Assembly: GCA_033761835.1 (NCBI GenBank) | Contig: JANRME010000335.1 | Coordinates: 1-57,773 of the forward strand | Source: JADJNW01 sp033761835 | GTDB lineage: Bacteria; Bacteroidota; Bacteroidia; Chitinophagales; Saprospiraceae | Direction: 5' to 3' | Length of the DNA: 57,773 bases | Part shown: one piece after another, positions 34,332 through 43,577 of the stretch | Position numbering within the stretch: the first letter of the stretch is position 1 | Layout: each line of letters begins with the position of its first letter | Made by a program: the position numbers and the translations under genes | The notes under the pieces: generated by a model | What the model was told of the DNA's origin: nothing | Databases searched by the model: none | What the model saw: the letters and a program-made list of their open reading frames with translations, nothing else

Positions 34332-35843
34332 ATGGAGGCGCTCACCAAAACAAAACCGATCAAAAGCACTTTAGAAACTTATTTCGAGCATTTTCGAAAT
34401 AAGATCGTAGGCATTGACCAAACATTTGAAACGCCTTATGGCGCGAAGAAAATTGTCTATGCCGACTGGACAGCCAGCGGCCGCCTGTATCAGTCGATAG
34501 AAGAGCGATTGCTGAATGAGATTGGGCCTTACGTTGGGAATACGCATACCGAAACAACCGTGACGGGTAGCACCATGACCCAGGCATATCACGAAGCAAA
34601 AGCCATGATCAAAAAACATTTGGGAGCGGCGGCCGAAGATGTGTTGATTTCTTCCAACTCAGGAATGACGGGCGTAGTGAACAAATTTCAACGGATTCTT
34701 GGTCTAAAAGTGCACGAAAAACATCGCGTTTGGATAGACTTGCCGGAAGAAGAGCGCCCAATTGTTTTTGTCACGCACATGGAACACCATTCTAATCAAA
34801 CTTCTTGGTTGGAGACTTTGGCGCAGGTAGAAATCATTCGCCCAATGCCCGATGGTTTGGTGGACTTGGATGATCTACATAGATTGCTCGAAAAATATAA
34901 AAACCGCCGCACCAAAATAGCCGCAATTACTTCATGCTCCAATGTTTCCGGGCTTTTCACACCTTACCATAAGATCGCCGAAATCATGCACCAGCATGGC
35001 GGTTTATGCTTCGTGGATTTCGCTTGTTCAGCGCCTTATATTGAGATCAATATGCGTCCTGAAAACCCATTACAACACTTGGATGCGATTTATTTTTCAC
35101 CACATAAATTCCTGGGTGGGCCCGGCACGACTGGAATCCTGATTTTTAATTCAAAATTATACTCCAACCGCATTCCTGATAATCCTGGCGGCGGCACGGT
35201 AGATTGGACAAATCCATGGGGCGGTCACAAATATATTGACGAGATCGAGGCGCGTGAAGATGGCGGTACGCCTGCTTTTTTGCAAACGATCAAGGTTGCT
35301 CTTTGTTTTCAGCTAAAAGCCGAGATGGGTATCGAAAATATGCTCCGTCGGGAAGAAGAATTACTGGAACGAATCTGGGAACGATTGGATCAATTGCCGA
35401 AACTTCATATCCTTGCAGGACATCTTCGCAAACGCCTGGGAGTCATTTCGTTTTATATAGAAGGTTTACATTATAATTTAGCAGTAAAATTGCTCAATGA
35501 TCGCTTCGGTGTGCAAATGCGCGGCGGTTGTTCTTGTGCAGGCACTTATGGACATTACTTATTGGAAGTTTCGCCTGGCTATTCCAAAATGATTACCGAT
35601 GAAATCAGTCATGGTAATTTGTCGCACAAGCCCGGCTGGGTTCGGATGTCCATTCATCCTACTATTACGGATGCAGAATTGGATTATATACTTGATGCGG
35701 TGGAAGCGGTTTATCATCATTTTGAGGAGTGGGGGAATGAGTATATTTACAATCGGAAAACCAACGAATTCAGGCATAAGCATGAAATTGAAACCGAAAT
35801 CGTTCAAGATTGGTTTTCTAAAAAATTATCTGACGGAGTATGA
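34332..35843 (+). CDS. Class-V aminotransferase, cysteine desulfurase-like
   Basis: A 503-residue PLP enzyme of the aminotransferase class V family. Visible: VLISSNSGMTGVVNKFQ, FVTHMEHHSNQTSW (PLP-stacking His), CFVDFACSAPY (Asp for the PLP ring N) and the Schiff-base lysine in FSPHKFLGGPGTTGIL (about 254-258). A loop Cys is present in MRGGCSCAGTYGHYLL (about 395). It is longer than typical SufS/CsdA (about 410) because of extra segments near the C-terminus. Its last 4 bp overlap the following NifS-like gene (ATGA). Probably desulfurase or selenocysteine lyase; the substrate is uncertain. Confidence 0.87.
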   Translation: MEALTKTKPIKSTLETYFEHFRNKIVGIDQTFETPYGAKKIVYADWTASGRLYQSIEERLLNEIGPYVGNTHTETTVTGSTMTQAYHEAKAMIKKHLGAAAEDVLISSNSGMTGVVNKFQRILGLKVHEKHRVWIDLPEEERPIVFVTHMEHHSNQTSWLETLAQVEIIRPMPDGLVDLDDLHRLLEKYKNRRTKIAAITSCSNVSGLFTPYHKIAEIMHQHGGLCFVDFACSAPYIEINMRPENPLQHLDAIYFSPHKFLGGPGTTGILIFNSKLYSNRIPDNPGGGTVDWTNPWGGHKYIDEIEAREDGGTPAFLQTIKVALCFQLKAEMGIENMLRREEELLERIWERLDQLPKLHILAGHLRKRLGVISFYIEGLHYNLAVKLLNDRFGVQMRGGCSCAGTYGHYLLEVSPGYSKMITDEISHGNLSHKPGWVRMSIHPTITDAELDYILDAVEAVYHHFEEWGNEYIYNRKTNEFRHKHEIETEIVQDWFSKKLSDGV

Positions 35844-36979
35844 GAGTTTTTTTTGATAATGCAGCAACAACGCCGCTCGGCGAAGAAGTAATCGCAGCAA
35901 TGCTGGAAATGATGCGCGATAATAATGGCAATCCTTCTTCTATTCATGCAGAAGGTAGGAAAGCAAGGGCTGCAATAGAGCAAGCACGCAAGCAAGTTGC
36001 CCGATTGATTGGGGCTTCGATTGGAGAGATTTTTTTTACTTCGGGCGGGACGGAGTCGAATAATATGGCGCTCAAATGTGCAGTACGCGACCTGGGCGTA
36101 CGCCGCATTATTAGTTCACCGATTGAGCATCATTGCGTGCTCCATCCCTTAGAAACTTTAGAACATGATAAGGATGTAGAAATTGTTTTTCTGAATATAG
36201 AACCAAGTGGCAGGCCCGATCTTGCTCATTTAGAGGCAGTCTTGCAGGAAACTGATAAAAAGACGATGGTATCGCTGATGCACTCCAATAATGAAATCGG
36301 CGTAATGATTGATTTGGATGAAATAGCTGCGATTTGTCAGCAATACGGGGCTTATTTTCATTCAGATACGGTACAAACGATGGGCTATTTTCCGATTGAT
36401 GTTTCTAAAACCAACATCAGTTTTTTGGCGGGTTCGGCGCATAAATTTCACGGGCCAAAAGGAGTAGGATTTATTTATATCAATAGCGAAAATCTTATCA
36501 AACCCTTTATTGACGGAGGGTCTCAGGAGCGAAATATGCGCGGTGGCACCGAAAATCTTTATGGCATTATTGGCTTGGCGAAGGCGTTGGAACTGGCTTA
36601 TGCTAATTTGGAAACCTGGCGCACGCACACTATGGAAGTACGCGATTACCTAAAAGAGCAATTGGAATCTAATTTTGAAGGCATTCACATCAATGGTGAC
36701 CCCGAAAATGGGCATTATAAAGTATTGAGCGTATCGTTTCCGCCTTCGCCAAAATCGGATATGTTATTATTTAATCTGGATATTGCTGGTATCAGCGTGT
36801 CGGGTGGCAGCGCTTGTAGTTCCGGCTCGAATGTTGGTTCGCACGTAATGGCAGCTTTGCATAAAGATTCAGAATACACCACGATTCGCTTTTCACTATC
36901 GCATTTAAATACAAAAGAAGAAGTGGATTATGTGGTAGAAAAATTGAAGGTCATCATGCCGGAGATGGTGGCAGTATAA
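35840..36979 (+). CDS. Cysteine desulfurase (NifS/IscS type)
   Basis: A 379-residue PLP-dependent desulfurase. MRVFFDNAATTPLGEEV is a standard NifS start. Other motifs are FTSGGTESNNMALK, MHSNNEIG, FHSDTVQTMG, the Schiff-base lysine in SAHKFHGPKGVGFIY (about 198) and the catalytic Cys in SVSGGSACSSGSNVGS (about 322-326). It mobilises sulfur for Fe-S clusters or tRNA thiolation. It overlaps the preceding class-V paralogue by ATGA, an unusual pairing of two related PLP enzymes. No IscU/SufE scaffold gene is adjacent. Confidence 0.93.
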   Translation: MRVFFDNAATTPLGEEVIAAMLEMMRDNNGNPSSIHAEGRKARAAIEQARKQVARLIGASIGEIFFTSGGTESNNMALKCAVRDLGVRRIISSPIEHHCVLHPLETLEHDKDVEIVFLNIEPSGRPDLAHLEAVLQETDKKTMVSLMHSNNEIGVMIDLDEIAAICQQYGAYFHSDTVQTMGYFPIDVSKTNISFLAGSAHKFHGPKGVGFIYINSENLIKPFIDGGSQERNMRGGTENLYGIIGLAKALELAYANLETWRTHTMEVRDYLKEQLESNFEGIHINGDPENGHYKVLSVSFPPSPKSDMLLFNLDIAGISVSGGSACSSGSNVGSHVMAALHKDSEYTTIRFSLSHLNTKEEVDYVVEKLKVIMPEMVAV

Positions 36980-36986
36980 AAGATAA

Positions 36987-37019
36987 AATCCTGGCAGATT
37001 TTTAAAATCCGCCAGGATT
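36987..37019. terminator. Bidirectional terminator hairpin between convergent genes
   Basis: A 15-bp stem with one mismatch (36987-37001 with 37005-37019, 3-nt loop) lies between the NifS gene and the convergent esterase gene. A/T-rich tails on both sides allow use in either direction. Confidence 0.7.
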
Positions 37020-37030
37020 ATGATATAAAT

Positions 37031-38560
37031 TTAATTAAATATTAATTTCTGTGTAACAATTCCTTTCTCAAATCGAAGTTTGACGATATACATGCCATTT
37101 GGCAAATCACCTCTCGACATTCGATAAGAATTATCTTTCAAATTCATCGCCGATTTCACTATACGACCACTCAGATCAAATACCTGAATATCCTGAATTG
37201 GAAATTCTGATGCACTCTGGAAGCTGACCTCAGCATAAGCTGGGTTTGGCATCATTTTCAGTTGCACATCATTAGCGCCGATCACTTCTTTAGCAGAAGA
37301 AACGAGTCCATCTAAATCACAACCCAAACCAAGTGCCACACAAGCTCTCGGACCGAAATAAGCCATAATCGTATCAATATATAATCTTGCTTTTACTGGG
37401 TCGGGAACATCCATGGTGACATTGTTCGGATCATTCTGATTGAAGAAATCCCATGCGCCGGACTCGGTCGGGTCATCGGATGGGAAAGGACACAAGCCTT
37501 CTCTTCCATTATTTCGTGTATTGATTAATTGCGAAAGCGGATCAACAAAACTAACAGTCTTGAAAATATCATTATTGCCATATAAATGCTGCTGCACGGA
37601 AACCACATTACTACCGCAAACATCTACCACAGGCAGGTTGATCGGCGGTGGCACATTTAACACAGCACAATTATATGGTGCAAATGGGTCGGTAGGCACA
37701 TGATATGAAATAATCGGTACTTGATTCGCATCAATCCAAGAAGAATCTCCAAGAGCACCACCCATGTTTACTGCCAATTGGAAATTAGAGCTATAGCCAA
37801 GATGGTTAGGATAGCAAAGTGTATCATTTGCTGGGAAAGGATAAGGAATACCTGGCGGAACAAAACCAACAGATGTACCATTAATGTCGCCATTGATAGC
37901 TTCAATAACCATTGGGAAAGGCTGACCTCCAACTACTGTTGTAAACTTAGGCAATAAAATTTTAGAGTAAGCATCAAGCGCAGCAGTATTGAGTGAAATA
38001 TAACCGCCAGTGCCAATGCCCCAAACAACCATTTTGGTAGAGTCAATGCCATAAGCATTTGCAGCCTCCTTCACAGATTTCTTAAAAAAACGAATCGCAG
38101 TGCGGGCATCTTGTACGCCACGATAAGCCGCATTGATGATACCAAAAATACGGTTACTTTGTACGGGATCAACCGGATTCCAGCCAAGACGATAATCCAC
38201 GGAAGCAGCCACATAGCCCATTTTTGCAAGGCGATTACAGACCTCTACCACTGTGGAATCTTCTTTTTTCCCATTTGCACTGCCGTTAATACCAGAAGGT
38301 AGGAAATTACCAGTATGAAAAACCAAGACTACTGGGCGTTGAGTCGCGGTATCACCGGTTGGCTGATAAATATCCATTAATAGTGGTTGCGGTATTGCTT
38401 GCCCTACTTGAGAAACGGCTAATACAGTAGCATTCACGCCGTAAGTAACGTTGGTTGTTAAAGTAACATTATCGAACACTTTGTCAATATAGCGCCGATT
38501 TTGAGCATTCAAGAACCAAACGCTGCACAAAAGGAGAAGCAGAATGTTGAATTTTTTCAT
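37031..38560 (-). CDS. T9SS-secreted alpha/beta-hydrolase-like protein
   Basis: A 509-residue exported protein: signal peptide MKKFNILLLLLCSVWFLNA, an alpha/beta-hydrolase-like domain (about 45-420) and a C-terminal type IX secretion sorting domain (about 435-509: MMPNPAYAEVSFQS, LSGRIVKS, DLPNGMYIVKL). The hydrolase part has RPVVLVFHTGNF, YVAASVDYRLGW and VVWGIGTGGYISL (about 175-187), where the nucleophile-elbow Ser expected in GxSxG reads Gly, followed by Thr. So either a Thr acts or the site is inactive. It lies beside a TonB receptor and a possible outer-surface substrate is implied (inference). Confidence 0.85.
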   Translation of the reverse strand: MKKFNILLLLLCSVWFLNAQNRRYIDKVFDNVTLTTNVTYGVNATVLAVSQVGQAIPQPLLMDIYQPTGDTATQRPVVLVFHTGNFLPSGINGSANGKKEDSTVVEVCNRLAKMGYVAASVDYRLGWNPVDPVQSNRIFGIINAAYRGVQDARTAIRFFKKSVKEAANAYGIDSTKMVVWGIGTGGYISLNTAALDAYSKILLPKFTTVVGGQPFPMVIEAINGDINGTSVGFVPPGIPYPFPANDTLCYPNHLGYSSNFQLAVNMGGALGDSSWIDANQVPIISYHVPTDPFAPYNCAVLNVPPPINLPVVDVCGSNVVSVQQHLYGNNDIFKTVSFVDPLSQLINTRNNGREGLCPFPSDDPTESGAWDFFNQNDPNNVTMDVPDPVKARLYIDTIMAYFGPRACVALGLGCDLDGLVSSAKEVIGANDVQLKMMPNPAYAEVSFQSASEFPIQDIQVFDLSGRIVKSAMNLKDNSYRMSRGDLPNGMYIVKLRFEKGIVTQKLIFN

Positions 38561-38598
38561 ATTGCGTATTTTGAATTTGATGAAAATATATGATTCAA

Positions 38599-41406
38599 TT
38601 ATTTAGATTTAGACTCATACAAAATAGAAAAATAAGCCAGCCTACCGATTCGCGGGCCGCCATAGGTTTGGAAAATTTGATTATCTAATAGATTCGAAGC
38701 ACCTAACTTAAATGTTAGCCCAACTTTTTTAGCAGTCCAGTTGATTTGTGCATCCAACAGATCATAGCTTGGAATAAAGCCCGTGAATTGCGGTGAACCC
38801 TCAAACAGGAAGCCTTCCTGCCATTTATAATTGATGCTGAAACCCACATTCCGGAGTCCACCCAGAACGACGTCACGGCCCGAAAGACTAAGATTGAACT
38901 TATGTTCCGGTGTATTAAATGCAGGGATAATAGGGTCATCAATTTCTGAATTAAGCTTATTCCAAGAATAATTTCCTGATACCTGGAAATAGTTAGCGAA
39001 ATAAAAACTCGACCCAATCGAGAAGCCTTGTGTAGTTACCTGATTAATTGAGTTAGCAGCGTAGCGATAGCCCTGTACTTCTTTTGGAAGATTAAGTGCG
39101 CTATTTTCATCGAATTTGGCGGTCAAGCCTATGTTGTAACCAAGAAAATCATTATATATACTATAGTAGTATCCAGCATCTAAATACAATTTATTCCACA
39201 GAATAGTACGGTATCCCAGTTCAAAGGTTTTTACGCGTTCCGGTTTCACCGGGTCAACGTTAAAATAATCTAATGTATCCCGATTTAGAGTAGAACGAAA
39301 ATCGGTAAAAGATTCTAAAGTAATCAAGCTATCAGCGCCGGTTAGATTCCCTGCCAAAATCGCACGTCCTACATTCAAAAATAAATATTGATCTGTCAAA
39401 GTCGGGTTGCGAATGGCAGACGAGAAGGAAGCACGGAGATAATTATTGGGCTGAGGATTCCAAACCAGAGAGGCCGCAGGCGTAGCAATCCAGTCAAAAT
39501 TCTGGTTTTTGTCAACCCGAGCAGTAAAGCTAGCGCGCAAACGGCGATCAAAAAATTCTTTTTCAATACCTGAATAAAGTCCAAATTCGTAATTTTTGAT
39601 TTTTATTCCTGCTGTATCAGAAAAGATAGTGCCTTCGGAATTCGGGCGATAGAAACGCACATTACCACCTACTGTGATTACTTTTGCCCAAACCGGCTCA
39701 AATTTATACTCACCATGCGCATGGTATAACGCGGATTGATCAAAAAAGCGCGAACCTTCGCGTTTGTTGCTCGATTTTGTACCCGAAATTCTGTTGAAGG
39801 CTGCTTCAAATTCCTGTGTCCCAGGCTTTAAAAAATCAATGGTTGCAGGGTTTCGTATATTGCGAAGATTGGCGGCTGCTTCTGTCTCTATGTGCCAAGC
39901 AAATAAGGAATCTCGATATTGAACATTCCAGGCTTCGGCCCCTGCAAAATCAAAAGTAGGAGGAAATTTAGAAAAATCTAATTGCGGGTATCCTGCTTCC
40001 TGGATGCGTGGGTTGATATTATCACGCCAGTATTGGCTATAATCTTGCGACCAAAGTTCGTTGCTTTTAGCAGCTTCTTGCAATAGCAAGGCAGTAAAAT
40101 ATGGGTCAAATGAATTTCCGGCGTTTTCATTGGTCGAATAAGCACGCAGGAAAAATTTACCTTCTTTTCTAAATTCGATGCGATTTTGGTAAAATAAAAT
40201 GTCGCGCAAACTAAAACGATTATCCCCTTGATAAACGGTAGTACCGCCGCCAATGCTGGACGATACGATCAATTCTGGTGATTCCAATCCTTTACTTGGT
40301 TGAGTGCGGAAATGAAATGCCAAATTGCCTTTAAAGTTGTTGGTATTATAATCCACCAAGTCAGGCTCTTTATAGCCCGTGCGATGCCAAACACCCAACC
40401 CAGGGAACGTCCAGGGTGGAGCAGTGGAAAGGTCATTCAAAGAAAAATACTCATCCCCGTAAATATTAACAGCGTCGTAGCGGCCAGGATTATCAAGCCC
40501 CGTTAAGGTGCCATCCACTGGATCATAATTTTCGGCTTCCCAGTCATTCGCTCGCATAAAGGAGAAGTTGAGTTTGTATGCAAGGAATTCCTGTCCATTC
40601 TTATTATTGACGGCATTCGCCCAGCGAACAGCGGTTTCCAGCAAATTACGTTCACCCACTTTTATCATGGCAGATAAGCCTTTGTGTAAAAATGGATTTT
40701 TGGTCTCCATGCTAATCACACCATTAAAAGCATTTGGACCATAAAATGCAGAACTTGCACCAATAATCAAATTGACGCGATTGACATCCAATTCAGAAGA
40801 ACCAAGAAAATTACCCAATGAAAAATTCAACCCTGGGGATTGATTGTCCACACCGTCAATGATTTGGAGCGAACGCACCGGGCTGGTGCTGTTGAAACCC
40901 CTGGTATTAATAATTTTAAAACCAAGGCTGGCAGCGGTCAAATCCACATCTTTCAGAGAGCCAAGCCCGTCGTAGAAATTGGCGGCCGGTGTTTCTCGGA
41001 TACCGATATTATCCAGCGTTTCCATCGTCAGAGGCGATTGTTGTTGTTTTTCGGAAATACGCCGACCGGTTACTTCCACTGCGGCAATTAGCACAGCAGA
41101 TTCCTCTAATTGGGCCTTGATGCGATCTTTAGCAGAATTGGCGACCACTTCCAGTGTTTGAAAGCCTGTATAGCTAAACACAAGTGTGATTGGAAAGGCG
41201 CCGCCGTAGTTTAATTCAAATACCCCGTCAAAATCTGTAATAGCTCCGAGTGAAGTTCCTTTAATCACCACAGTAGCATTGATGAGTGGTTCACCGGTGC
41301 TGGCGTCCACCACCTCACCCCTAATTACATTTTGCGCGCAAAGAGTAGATGCTGCTATTGTAATTAGAATAAAATTTAGGAAAATAATACGTTGTAAAAA
41401 TTTCAT
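38599..41406 (-). CDS. TonB-dependent outer-membrane receptor
   Basis: A 935-residue TonB-dependent receptor. Signal peptide to about STLCA; a carboxypeptidase-regulatory-like domain (about 27-110, GEVVDASTGEPLINATVVIKG); then a plug domain (about 120-240, LTAASLGFKIINTRGFNSTSPVR and FYGPNAFNGVISM). The barrel follows and ends at RLAYFSILYESKSK. Unlike the SusC-type protein near the left end it has no SusD partner. Its substrate is unknown. It ends 38 bp before the T9SS hydrolase-like gene, on the same strand, so the two are likely co-transcribed. Confidence 0.92.
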   Translation of the reverse strand: MKFLQRIIFLNFILITIAASTLCAQNVIRGEVVDASTGEPLINATVVIKGTSLGAITDFDGVFELNYGGAFPITLVFSYTGFQTLEVVANSAKDRIKAQLEESAVLIAAVEVTGRRISEKQQQSPLTMETLDNIGIRETPAANFYDGLGSLKDVDLTAASLGFKIINTRGFNSTSPVRSLQIIDGVDNQSPGLNFSLGNFLGSSELDVNRVNLIIGASSAFYGPNAFNGVISMETKNPFLHKGLSAMIKVGERNLLETAVRWANAVNNKNGQEFLAYKLNFSFMRANDWEAENYDPVDGTLTGLDNPGRYDAVNIYGDEYFSLNDLSTAPPWTFPGLGVWHRTGYKEPDLVDYNTNNFKGNLAFHFRTQPSKGLESPELIVSSSIGGGTTVYQGDNRFSLRDILFYQNRIEFRKEGKFFLRAYSTNENAGNSFDPYFTALLLQEAAKSNELWSQDYSQYWRDNINPRIQEAGYPQLDFSKFPPTFDFAGAEAWNVQYRDSLFAWHIETEAAANLRNIRNPATIDFLKPGTQEFEAAFNRISGTKSSNKREGSRFFDQSALYHAHGEYKFEPVWAKVITVGGNVRFYRPNSEGTIFSDTAGIKIKNYEFGLYSGIEKEFFDRRLRASFTARVDKNQNFDWIATPAASLVWNPQPNNYLRASFSSAIRNPTLTDQYLFLNVGRAILAGNLTGADSLITLESFTDFRSTLNRDTLDYFNVDPVKPERVKTFELGYRTILWNKLYLDAGYYYSIYNDFLGYNIGLTAKFDENSALNLPKEVQGYRYAANSINQVTTQGFSIGSSFYFANYFQVSGNYSWNKLNSEIDDPIIPAFNTPEHKFNLSLSGRDVVLGGLRNVGFSINYKWQEGFLFEGSPQFTGFIPSYDLLDAQINWTAKKVGLTFKLGASNLLDNQIFQTYGGPRIGRLAYFSILYESKSK

Positions 41407-41763
41407 ATCTATTTTTCAGCGCTGATTTACAAAATGTTCTTTTCGAGTAGCCAAATTAGTTATTTTTAAACAACAGTTAACTTCGGGTTTAAAAAAAATT
41501 AACGGCTTTACCTAAATACTGACAAATGTTGCGTTTTCAGGCGAGAGAGATGAAAAAAATTCTTTCAAATGAGAGAATTAAAGAATATTAGAAAAAATCT
41601 CAAGCGTATAGAAATGATTGTTTTGTAAAAATACTTATATTTCGCGAAGATTTCCCCAAGGCCTCATTTTTCCTTCTCTTCATCCCATGTCATAGCAAAT
41701 TTTTGGCATAGCCCAAATCGGTTAGCGAAATTTATTTGTTGACCATATAAAATTCGAGAGAGC
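41407..41763. other. Non-coding gap between divergent TonB-receptor and HNH/AP2 genes
   Basis: About 360 bp, AT-rich with no ORF of note. A TTTTG at about 41621-41625 and a TATATTTCG at 41636-41644 resemble a Bacteroidota promoter with one mismatch in the -7 element. It would face the HNH/AP2 gene. No repeat or RNA structure stood out. Confidence 0.4.
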
Positions 41764-42327
41764 GTGTTGTATAAAGTAAAACTCAAGAACGCCGATGACG
41801 TGGTGTTGCTGGATGATAAGGTGTATGAATACCTCACTACCGATCCTTATCTGGCAAAAGTTGACTTTGTCAATAATCTACGTAAGCATTCCAGTGGATG
41901 CGCCGTATTCCAGAAAACCTGGAAAAAGGCGGACGGCGATTACAAAACGGAAACCATTTACTTGCACAAGTTGGTAGCTGAAAAATTCCTGAACGGCAAC
42001 AAGTCAAGAGACCGCAATCTGGTAGGCGCCAAAAACGGCAATAAATTGGATTGTCGTTTGGAAAACATTGTGTATCGTTCGAGATCGGTAGCCAGCCGTA
42101 AGCGCAAAACCAGCAGCCGTGCAGGGTACACAGGGGTTTACAAAGAAAACAATCGGTACAGGGCCGTTATTTCTGTCAATCGAAAATCCATTCACATTGG
42201 AATGTTTGCTACGGCCGAGGAAGCGGCATTAGCTTACAACAAAAAGTCGAGAGAATTGTACGGAGATGATGGAAAAATCAATGTGATTAAGCCCAGAAAA
42301 AGCAGCGAGGAAGAGCAATTGGCTTGA
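41764..42327 (+). CDS. HNH-derived AP2-domain protein, catalytic His lost
   Basis: A 187-residue protein with an HNH-like region (about 64-106) and an AP2/ERF-type DNA-binding domain (about 118-167, GYTGVYKENNRYRAVISVNR then GMFATAEEAALAYNKKS). The HNH region keeps YLHKLVAEKFL and NGNKLDCRLENI, but the catalytic His of the usual DHINGN block is replaced (VGAKNGN), so cleavage is unlikely. A conserved N-terminal ~60 residues (VKLKNADDVVLLDDKVYEYL) is not part of homing enzymes. Start is GTG at 41764. This suggests a homing-endonuclease descendant used as a DNA-binding regulator (inference). Confidence 0.8.
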   Translation: MLYKVKLKNADDVVLLDDKVYEYLTTDPYLAKVDFVNNLRKHSSGCAVFQKTWKKADGDYKTETIYLHKLVAEKFLNGNKSRDRNLVGAKNGNKLDCRLENIVYRSRSVASRKRKTSSRAGYTGVYKENNRYRAVISVNRKSIHIGMFATAEEAALAYNKKSRELYGDDGKINVIKPRKSSEEEQLA

Positions 42328-42330
42328 AAT

Positions 42331-42999
42331 TTACTTTTTAACCCCACGGGTCATTTCTCGTTTACCTGGCGGCCCGGGCAACGCTTCTACTTGAAAACCA
42401 ATGTTTTTTAAGATTCTTTTTACTTCGCCTTTGGCGCAATAAGTCACAAAAATACCCTGGCTTTTGAGTGCTTGGTATGCCTTTACCAAAATGGTTTCAT
42501 TCCACAAATCAGGCTGAGCAGAGGGTGCAAAGGCATCAAAGTAAATCAAATCGAATGTTGGGGAGTAATTTACATCTTCAAATCGTTGCAATATTTTGCG
42601 AAAAATGAAATTTGGTGTAGGTTGTTGACCCACATCAGGAGGACACGCGTGCATTTGCAAAAATTGTTCTTGTAAATGCGATGCGTTCAAAAGGGTAGGG
42701 TAGTTGAGCTGACTGGCTTGGGCTATATTAATCGGATAAGCTTCAATGGTTTCGTAATAGATGTTCCATTGGTGCTTTTCGGCTTCCAACATGGTTAGGA
42801 ATGCGTTCAACCCCGAACCAAATCCAAATTCTAATATCGCTATTTCCTTTTGCGCCAAGCCTTTTGCGTACAAACCCGCTTCGATAAAAACGTGTTGCGA
42901 TTCCTGCACAGCGCCGTAGCGCGAGTGATAGCTTACACCATATTCTTTGGATAGAATAGAATGCGAACCATCTTGCGTTTCAAAAATCTCATTTTGCAT
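42331..42999 (-). CDS. mnmD: tRNA 5-aminomethyl-2-thiouridine methyltransferase MnmD
   Basis: A 222-residue SAM-dependent enzyme matching the methyltransferase half (MnmD) of MnmC, acting on the wobble uridine of some tRNAs. Motifs: SHSILSKEYGVSYHSRYGA (family N-terminus), ILEFGFGSGLNAFLTML (SAM-binding loop, about 55-71), IYFDAFAPSAQPDLW (about 147-161) and VTYCAKGEVKRILKNIGF with PGPPGKREMTRG at the end. The FAD-dependent MnmC2 half is absent, as usual in Bacteroidota. Its stop lies 3 bp from the convergent HNH/AP2 gene's stop. Confidence 0.93.
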   Translation of the reverse strand: MQNEIFETQDGSHSILSKEYGVSYHSRYGAVQESQHVFIEAGLYAKGLAQKEIAILEFGFGSGLNAFLTMLEAEKHQWNIYYETIEAYPINIAQASQLNYPTLLNASHLQEQFLQMHACPPDVGQQPTPNFIFRKILQRFEDVNYSPTFDLIYFDAFAPSAQPDLWNETILVKAYQALKSQGIFVTYCAKGEVKRILKNIGFQVEALPGPPGKREMTRGVKK

Positions 43000-43073
43000 G
43001 GCGCTTTGCCATTTATAATAATGCCGATTACTTTCCCCATTTTTATTAATCTGATGACTTCAGAGCTACCAGA

Positions 43074-43412
43074 TTAATAAAAATTTTTCTTGAATTCATC
43101 AAGGGAAATTTCCAAGTGCGAAGCCTCGTAAGTGCATTCGCCTTGCCGGATCAGCAGTAACTGCGGTGATTCGTGATATACTGAAAAGAATTCTGCTACT
43201 TGTTTGGACAGCGCTCGATGTTCAATAACATCTAAATAAAAAATGGGCAAATCTTCTTGTTCAAAGAACCAGCCGCTTTCTAAACGCCTTTTGGCAATAC
43301 TACTCAAAGCACACCTAGTACTATGCTTATAGATAGTACAAGGTTTTTGGTGTGAAAGCGCTGCTATTTCTGCAATTTGCTCATTTTGCGTTAGCTCGAG
43401 CCATTTTAGCAT
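43074..43412 (-). CDS. ytxJ: YtxJ-like bacillithiol-system redox protein
   Basis: A 112-residue monothiol thioredoxin-fold protein. The active site is YKHSTRCALSSIAKRRL (Cys about 34), matching the KHSTRC signature of YtxJ. Later come FYLDVIEHRALSKQVAEFF and SPQLLLIRQGECTY. YtxJ is thought to act as a monothiol bacilliredoxin, removing bacillithiol from proteins. A 52-residue lipoprotein gene lies 6 bp upstream in the same direction and is probably co-transcribed. Confidence 0.85.
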   Translation of the reverse strand: MLKWLELTQNEQIAEIAALSHQKPCTIYKHSTRCALSSIAKRRLESGWFFEQEDLPIFYLDVIEHRALSKQVAEFFSVYHESPQLLLIRQGECTYEASHLEISLDEFKKNFY

Positions 43413-43418
43413 ATCTAA

Positions 43419-43577
43419 TTAGAATAACATTAAAACGGCACTTTTCAAAACGTCAACAATGTCAACTGAAAAATTAGTAGGGCAACCATAACCGCGATTG
43501 CAGGAAGAAAAAACCATTAACACCGATAATGCAACCAGAATTTTTGCGAAATTCCTGACAAGGGCTTTGTTTTTCAT
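43419..43577 (-). CDS. Small lipoprotein (52 residues)
   Basis: A short frame on the minus strand encodes 52 residues with a clear lipoprotein signal: MKNKALVRNFAKILVALSVL, then MVFSSC, Cys26 at the lipobox. The mature part is NRGYGCPTNFSVDIVDVLK and a hydrophobic end (SAVLMLF). It holds a second Cys in YGCPTNFS. The stop is 6 bp from the ytxJ start, so it is likely the first gene of a two-gene unit. It is shorter than the usual minimum gene length and easy to miss. A similar CxRGxGCP pattern seems familiar from other Bacteroidota small lipoproteins, but I cannot verify this. Confidence 0.75.
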   Translation of the reverse strand: MKNKALVRNFAKILVALSVLMVFSSCNRGYGCPTNFSVDIVDVLKSAVLMLF

